Positions 60,129 to 64,000 of a stretch of DNA of 64,000 bases are shown one piece after another. The DNA is from Luteibacter sp. dw_328 (lineage in GTDB: Bacteria > Pseudomonadota > Gammaproteobacteria > Xanthomonadales > Rhodanobacteraceae). Position 1 is the stretch's first letter; each line of letters begins with the position of its first letter. Both the position numbers and the translations under genes were made by a program. The notes below the pieces were generated by a model. It did not search any database. It was not told the origin of the DNA and was given only the letters and a program-made list of their open reading frames with translations. Where the stretch lies: contig NZ_JAAVUW010000001.1 in assembly GCF_018449605.1 (NCBI RefSeq), positions 372,001 to 436,000 of the forward strand, read 5' to 3'.

Positions 60129-60575
60129 GTGTCCGACCAACCCCTGGCAAATGATCGAACGTGTCCCGTCGGCCGCTCGCTCGACGTCATCGGCGACCGC
60201 TGGTCCCTGCTTATCGTTCGCGATGCGTTTGACGGCGTCAGTCGCTTTGGCGACTTCCAGCGCGGACTGGGTGTGGCCCGCAACATCCTTGCCGATCGGC
60301 TGCGCAAGCTGATCGAGGCCGAGGTCCTGGTTAGCCAGCCAGCCGCCGATGGCAGCGCCTATCAGGAATACGTCCTCACCCCGAAAGGTGAGAGCCTCTT
60401 CCCGGTCGTCGTCGCATTACGTCAGTGGGGCGAGAAACATCTCTTCGACCGCGGCGAGAAATTCTCTCGCCTGATCGACACGGACACCGGCAAACCCGTG
60501 CCCGCCATGATGCCGCGTACGGCCTCAGGGAGTCCGCTTTCCCCGGGACAGACAAGAGTGAAGAAGGTCGTCTGA
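60129..60575 (+). CDS. HxlR family transcriptional regulator
   Basis: A 148-residue winged-helix regulator. It has the family pattern CPVGRSLDVIGDRWSLLIVR, FGDFQRGLGVARNILADRLR, LIEAEVLVSQPAADGSAYQE and YVLTPKGESLFPVVVALRQW. HxlR proteins sense oxidants, quinones or aldehydes. It starts at GTG 60129 with GGAGGAG upstream; ATG 60084 lacks this. It is divergent from the MFS exporter and probably represses it. Confidence 0.86.
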   Translation: MSDQPLANDRTCPVGRSLDVIGDRWSLLIVRDAFDGVSRFGDFQRGLGVARNILADRLRKLIEAEVLVSQPAADGSAYQEYVLTPKGESLFPVVVALRQWGEKHLFDRGEKFSRLIDTDTGKPVPAMMPRTASGSPLSPGQTRVKKVV

Positions 60576-60589
60576 GCCGTTCCCCGGGT

Positions 60590-61513
60590 TCAGTCCTGGC
60601 GATACCAATCCTCCGATGCCGGCACCCTTTCGGCGAGAAAATCCACGAAGGCGCGGACGCGGGTTGCCAGGTGTTCGTGCCCTACGAAGACGGCATGGGT
60701 GACCTGCCGTTCACCCGCGTTGAAGGCCTCGAGGATCGGCACCAGTCGCCCTGCGGCGATGTCCCGCTCCACGTGGTACGACGACAGCCGTGCGATACCC
60801 AGTCCGTCGACGGCCATGCGCCGCAGCGTCTCGCCGTTGTTTGCCTGGAAGTTTCCGCTGATCGGCACGGGCCGGCTCTTGCCGGTCGCGGGGTCCAGGA
60901 ACGGCCACGCATTGAATGAGCGGCCCAGGTTGAAGACCAGGCAGTTATGACCTTCGAGATCCTCGGGGCTGCCCGGCATGCCACGTCGTTCCAGATACGC
61001 CGGCGAGGCAAACACTACGTGGCCCGCCTCGCTGATCTTGCGTGCCTTCAGGCCGGAGTCGGGCAGCACACCGACGCGTATGGCCACGTCGGCGCGGTCT
61101 TCCACCAGGTCGACAATGTTGTCGTTGAGGGAAAGGTCGAGCTCGACCAGCGGGTAGGCGGCGAGGAATTCAGGGATCAACGGAACGATCTTGCGCACGC
61201 CGAATGACACAGACGCATTCACGCGAAGTTTTCCCGAGGGCGCCGCCGCGCCGCCATGGGCGACAAGACGTTCGGTCTCGTCGATATCGGCCAATACCCG
61301 CAAGGCGCGCGCGTAATAGGTTTCGCCTTCCGGGGTGAGCTGCAGGGTACGCGTGGTGCGCACGATCAGTCGCGTGCCGAGCCGGCTTTCCAGTCGCGCC
61401 ACGAGCTTGCTGATCGCCGAGGGCGACAAGCCGAAACTCCGTGCCGCGCCCGCGAAGCTGCCGGACTGGACGACCCGCATGAAGGCCTCCATTTCTCCCG
61501 CGCGGTTGTCCAT
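60590..61513 (-). CDS. LysR family transcriptional regulator
   Basis: A 307-residue LysR protein. The helix-turn-helix is MEAFMRVVQSGSFAGAARSF then GLSPSAISKLVARLESRLGT; the effector domain begins GKLRVNASVSFGVRKIVPLI and includes GEFHNCLVF-like GHNCLVFNLGRSFNAWPFLD. It is divergent from the aldo/keto reductase gene across 200 bases and may control it and the following old yellow enzyme. Confidence 0.85.
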   Translation of the reverse strand: MDNRAGEMEAFMRVVQSGSFAGAARSFGLSPSAISKLVARLESRLGTRLIVRTTRTLQLTPEGETYYARALRVLADIDETERLVAHGGAAAPSGKLRVNASVSFGVRKIVPLIPEFLAAYPLVELDLSLNDNIVDLVEDRADVAIRVGVLPDSGLKARKISEAGHVVFASPAYLERRGMPGSPEDLEGHNCLVFNLGRSFNAWPFLDPATGKSRPVPISGNFQANNGETLRRMAVDGLGIARLSSYHVERDIAAGRLVPILEAFNAGERQVTHAVFVGHEHLATRVRAFVDFLAERVPASEDWYRQD

Positions 61514-61713
61514 AAGTCACCTATTCGTGAATCGAGGGCATGAGTGTCGATAGCCGGGCCCGTCTTGCCGCTGGCACCGGCGAGTTTCATATTACTCGTC
61601 GTAAGCCGTGGTGGCGCCCGCTGGCGCACGCGAGAGTGAGGTCGTTCCTGGTCATATTCGTGATGATACGGAACGAATCCCGCCACGGTACCTATTCGAT
61701 CTGGAGACACACC

Positions 61714-62727
61714 ATGACCATCCGCGACAAACTTCTGGCTGGCCCGTTGGGCTTCGGTACCGCCCCGCTGGGCAACATGTTCCGCAACATTCCCGAGGAC
61801 GAGGCTGCCGCCACCGTCGAGGCCGCCTGGGAGCAGGGCACCCGCTTCTTCGACACCGCGCCGTTCTATGGCGCCGGCCTCGCCGAGATTCGTCTGGGCC
61901 AGATGCTGGCCAGGCACCCGCGTGACGAATACACCCTGAGCACCAAGGTCGGTCGTATCGTTCTGGACGAGCTGGAAACCGGCGCCCGGGACCTGGGCGA
62001 GAAGGGTGGCGTGTTCGAGTTTGGTCGCCCGAACAAAGTCGTCGACGACTACACGGAAAAAGGCACCTACCAGTCCATCGAGGACAGCCTGAAGCGCATG
62101 AACGTGGGTCATATCGATTTTGTCTGGGTGCACGACATCGCGCAGGACTTCTACGGCGACGAGTGGCTGGGCAAGTTCGAGATCGCACGCACCGGCGCGT
62201 TCCGCGCGCTGGATCGCATGCGCGACGAAGGCGTCATCAAGGGCTGGGGACTGGGCGTGAACAAGACCGAGCCGGTGGAGCTCCTGCTGGATCTGGCCAA
62301 CGCACGACCGGATGCCACGCTGCTCGCCGGGCGCTACACATTGCTCGATCACGCCCACGCGCTCCAGCGCCTGATGCCAGCGGCTGCCGCAAAGGGCGTC
62401 GACATCGTCGTCGGCGGCCCGTACAGCTCGGGCATCCTGGCCGGTGGCGCCCACTTTGAATACCAGGCGGCGTCGCCGGAAATCATCGCTCGCGTCGAAA
62501 AGATCAAGGCGCTGGCAGCCCGTCACGACGTTCCGGTGAAGGCGGCGGCGGTGCAGTTCGTGCTGGCCCATCCTGCGGTAGCGGCGGTGATTCCCGGTGC
62601 CAGCAAACCATCGCGCATTGCCGAAGACCACGCCGCGCTCAAGGCCGTCATCCCCGGCGACTTCTGGCGCGAGATGCGCCAGCAAGGCCTGGTGTCGCCG
62701 GAAGCGCCGTTGCCCGGCGACGCCTGA
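61714..62727 (+). CDS. Aldo/keto reductase
   Basis: A 337-residue AKR-fold oxidoreductase. Features: LGFGTAPLGNMFRNIPEDEA, GTRFFDTAPFYGAGLAEIRL (catalytic Asp/Tyr region), LSTKVGRIV (catalytic Lys), DFVWVHDIAQDFYG (His), and VAAVIPGASKPSRIAEDHAA near the C-terminus. It resembles the pyridoxal 4-dehydrogenase/fucose dehydrogenase-like branch. ATG 61714 is used. The old yellow enzyme gene follows after 70 bases. Confidence 0.88.
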   Translation: MTIRDKLLAGPLGFGTAPLGNMFRNIPEDEAAATVEAAWEQGTRFFDTAPFYGAGLAEIRLGQMLARHPRDEYTLSTKVGRIVLDELETGARDLGEKGGVFEFGRPNKVVDDYTEKGTYQSIEDSLKRMNVGHIDFVWVHDIAQDFYGDEWLGKFEIARTGAFRALDRMRDEGVIKGWGLGVNKTEPVELLLDLANARPDATLLAGRYTLLDHAHALQRLMPAAAAKGVDIVVGGPYSSGILAGGAHFEYQAASPEIIARVEKIKALAARHDVPVKAAAVQFVLAHPAVAAVIPGASKPSRIAEDHAALKAVIPGDFWREMRQQGLVSPEAPLPGDA

Positions 62728-62749
62728 GCGCCCTTTTTTTCAAGCAACC

Positions 62750-62769
62750 GATACCCCAACACGGGTATC
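62750..62769. promoter_or_regulatory. Perfect inverted repeat upstream of the old yellow enzyme gene
   Basis: GATACCC (62750-62756) and GGGTATC (62763-62769) around CAACAC, 28 bases before the start codon. A candidate operator for a regulator of the aldo/keto reductase-old yellow enzyme pair. Confidence 0.55.
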
Positions 62770-62797
62770 AAGTATCTGGTTTCCGAGGAGACACCCC

Positions 62798-63961
62798 ATG
62801 GCGCAACCCGCGCTGTTCAAACCGATCCGTGTACGCAACCTCGACCTGACCAACCGGATCGTGATCGCGCCGATGTGCCAGTACTCGGCCGTGGACGGCC
62901 AGATGAACGACTGGCACCTGATGCACCTGGGTCAGCTCGCCAACTCGGGTGCCGCCCTGGTGACGATCGAAGCCACGGCCGTGCTGCCCGAGGCGCGGAT
63001 CACCTGGGCCGACGTGGGCTTGTACGACGACGCGACGGAAGCCGCCATGCGGCGCACGCTGGAAGGCGTGCGCAAGTGGTCCAACGTGCCCATCGCGATC
63101 CAGCTCAACCACGCGGGGCGCAAAGCGTCGACTGACACACCCTGGGTCGGCGGCGCCCAGCTGGCGCCGGATGACGCCCATGGTTGGCAAACCGAGGCAC
63201 CGTCGGCCGTGGCCTTCCTCGACGACTATGTGCCGCCCACGGCGCTGGACCGTGATGGCCTGGCCCGTGTCCGCGACGCCTTCGCCGCCGCTGCGGTGCG
63301 GGCCGCGCGGCTGGATATCGATGTCGTCCAGTTGCACGGGGCGCATGGCTACCTGCTGCATCAGTTTCTCTCGCCGATCTCCAACCAGCGGACCGACGAA
63401 TACGGCGGGTCGCTGGAAAACCGCATGCGCTTCCCCCTCGAGGTATTCGACGCCGTCCGCGGGGCATTCCCCGCCGATCGTCCCGTCACGATGCGCGTGT
63501 CGGCGACGGATTGGGTCGAGGGCGGCTGGGACCTGGAGCAAACCCTCGTGTTCGCCCGTGCCCTCGAAGACCACGGCTGCGATGCCATCCATGTGTCGAC
63601 GGGCGGTCTCGATGCCGCGCAGAAGATCCCCGTGGGCCCCAGCTACCAGGTGCCCTTCGCCCGCGCGGTGAAGCAAGCGGTGAAGATGCCCGTCGTCGCC
63701 GTCGGCCTGATCACCGAAGCCGAGCAGGCAGAGGCCATCGTGGCCACAGGCGACGCGGACATGATCGCCCTGGCGCGCACGGTGCTGTTCGATCCACGCT
63801 GGCCCTGGCACGCGGCTGCCCAGTTGGGCGGGCAGATTCACCATCCGCCGAAGCAATACCTGCGGTCACAGCCGTCGCGTTTCCGGCATCTGTTCGCTGT
63901 GCCGGAACATATGGCCGCCGAGGCGGGCTGGACCGAAGACGGTGAAGGTCGTCTGCTTTAA
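62798..63961 (+). CDS. Old yellow enzyme, NADH:flavin oxidoreductase (XenA/NamA-like)
   Basis: A 387-residue flavin-dependent ene-reductase. Features: LTNRIVIAPMCQYSAVDGQM (FMN site with the OYE Cys/Thr region), IAIQLNHAGRKAST, VVQLHGAHGYLLHQFLSPIS, NQRTDEYGGSLENRMRFPLE, and the phosphate loop in KMPVVAVGLITEAEQAEAIV plus GDADMIALARTVLFDPRWPW. It reduces activated alkenes or nitro compounds. GAGGAG precedes ATG 62798. It ends 39 bases before the window edge. Confidence 0.9.
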   Translation: MAQPALFKPIRVRNLDLTNRIVIAPMCQYSAVDGQMNDWHLMHLGQLANSGAALVTIEATAVLPEARITWADVGLYDDATEAAMRRTLEGVRKWSNVPIAIQLNHAGRKASTDTPWVGGAQLAPDDAHGWQTEAPSAVAFLDDYVPPTALDRDGLARVRDAFAAAAVRAARLDIDVVQLHGAHGYLLHQFLSPISNQRTDEYGGSLENRMRFPLEVFDAVRGAFPADRPVTMRVSATDWVEGGWDLEQTLVFARALEDHGCDAIHVSTGGLDAAQKIPVGPSYQVPFARAVKQAVKMPVVAVGLITEAEQAEAIVATGDADMIALARTVLFDPRWPWHAAAQLGGQIHHPPKQYLRSQPSRFRHLFAVPEHMAAEAGWTEDGEGRLL

Positions 63962-64000
63962 CCCGCTTACGGACTGCTGCGACAAGATGCGCCAAGCGCG

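Overview
The window is a GC-rich gammaproteobacterial chromosome segment. The rlmN-pilF-rodZ-yfgM-bamB-der and guaB-guaA gene orders, the style of the proteins and the codon use point to the Xanthomonadales, most likely Rhodanobacteraceae (Luteibacter/Dyella-like); this placement is inferred from protein resemblance only. No rRNA, tRNA, CRISPR array, intact insertion sequence or prophage was seen.

Layout. 0-2.5 kb: a CHAD-domain gene cut by the window edge, then poorly recognisable, lower-GC genes and gene debris. 2.6-9.5 kb: phosphate permease, bestrophin-like channel, an AraC-type regulator with a downstream hydrolase, and a stress cluster (YflT-like, BON, 2OG-Fe dioxygenase). 9.5-15.3 kb: two divergent L,D-transpeptidases of different families, lipoproteins, the SRAP/YedK protein and small unknown genes. 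15.4-19.2 kb: mrfA-mrfB DNA repair pair, then a small metallothionein-like gene. 19.3-21 kb: azoreductase with a divergent LysR regulator. 21-26.5 kb: methionine salvage (aminotransferase, omega-amidase, mtnC, mtnD, mtnB), interrupted by a C13 peptidase gene and by two gene fragments. 26.7-35.4 kb: HiPIP, two paralogous amino-acid permeases, an outer-membrane protein, Nudix hydrolase, 3-hydroxyanthranilate dioxygenase, FAD oxidoreductase and metallo-hydrolase. 35.9-40.3 kb: a TetR-fadN-fadA beta-oxidation operon with a palindromic operator. 40.5-53.2 kb: housekeeping genes (ndk, rlmN, pilF, rodZ-like, yfgM, bamB, der, moeB, folD, guaB, guaA). 53.2-57.5 kb: an accessory patch at the 3' end of guaA with two unlike HipBA modules on either side of maiA. 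57.5-64 kb: thioredoxin 2, MFS exporter/HxlR pair, LysR, aldo/keto reductase and an old yellow enzyme.

A striking theme is a family of palindromic REP/BIME elements (core GTAGGAGCCGATTCATCGGC and its inverse). Most lie between genes, but one pair lies in frame inside mrfB, and other copies provide the stop codons of four genes. Other points of interest are HipB-type operators in front of the second HipBA module, an abrupt codon-use change in the last 33 codons of guaA that suggests a site-specific integration scar, and a roughly 0.5 kb structured, gene-free stretch at 35.4-35.9 kb.
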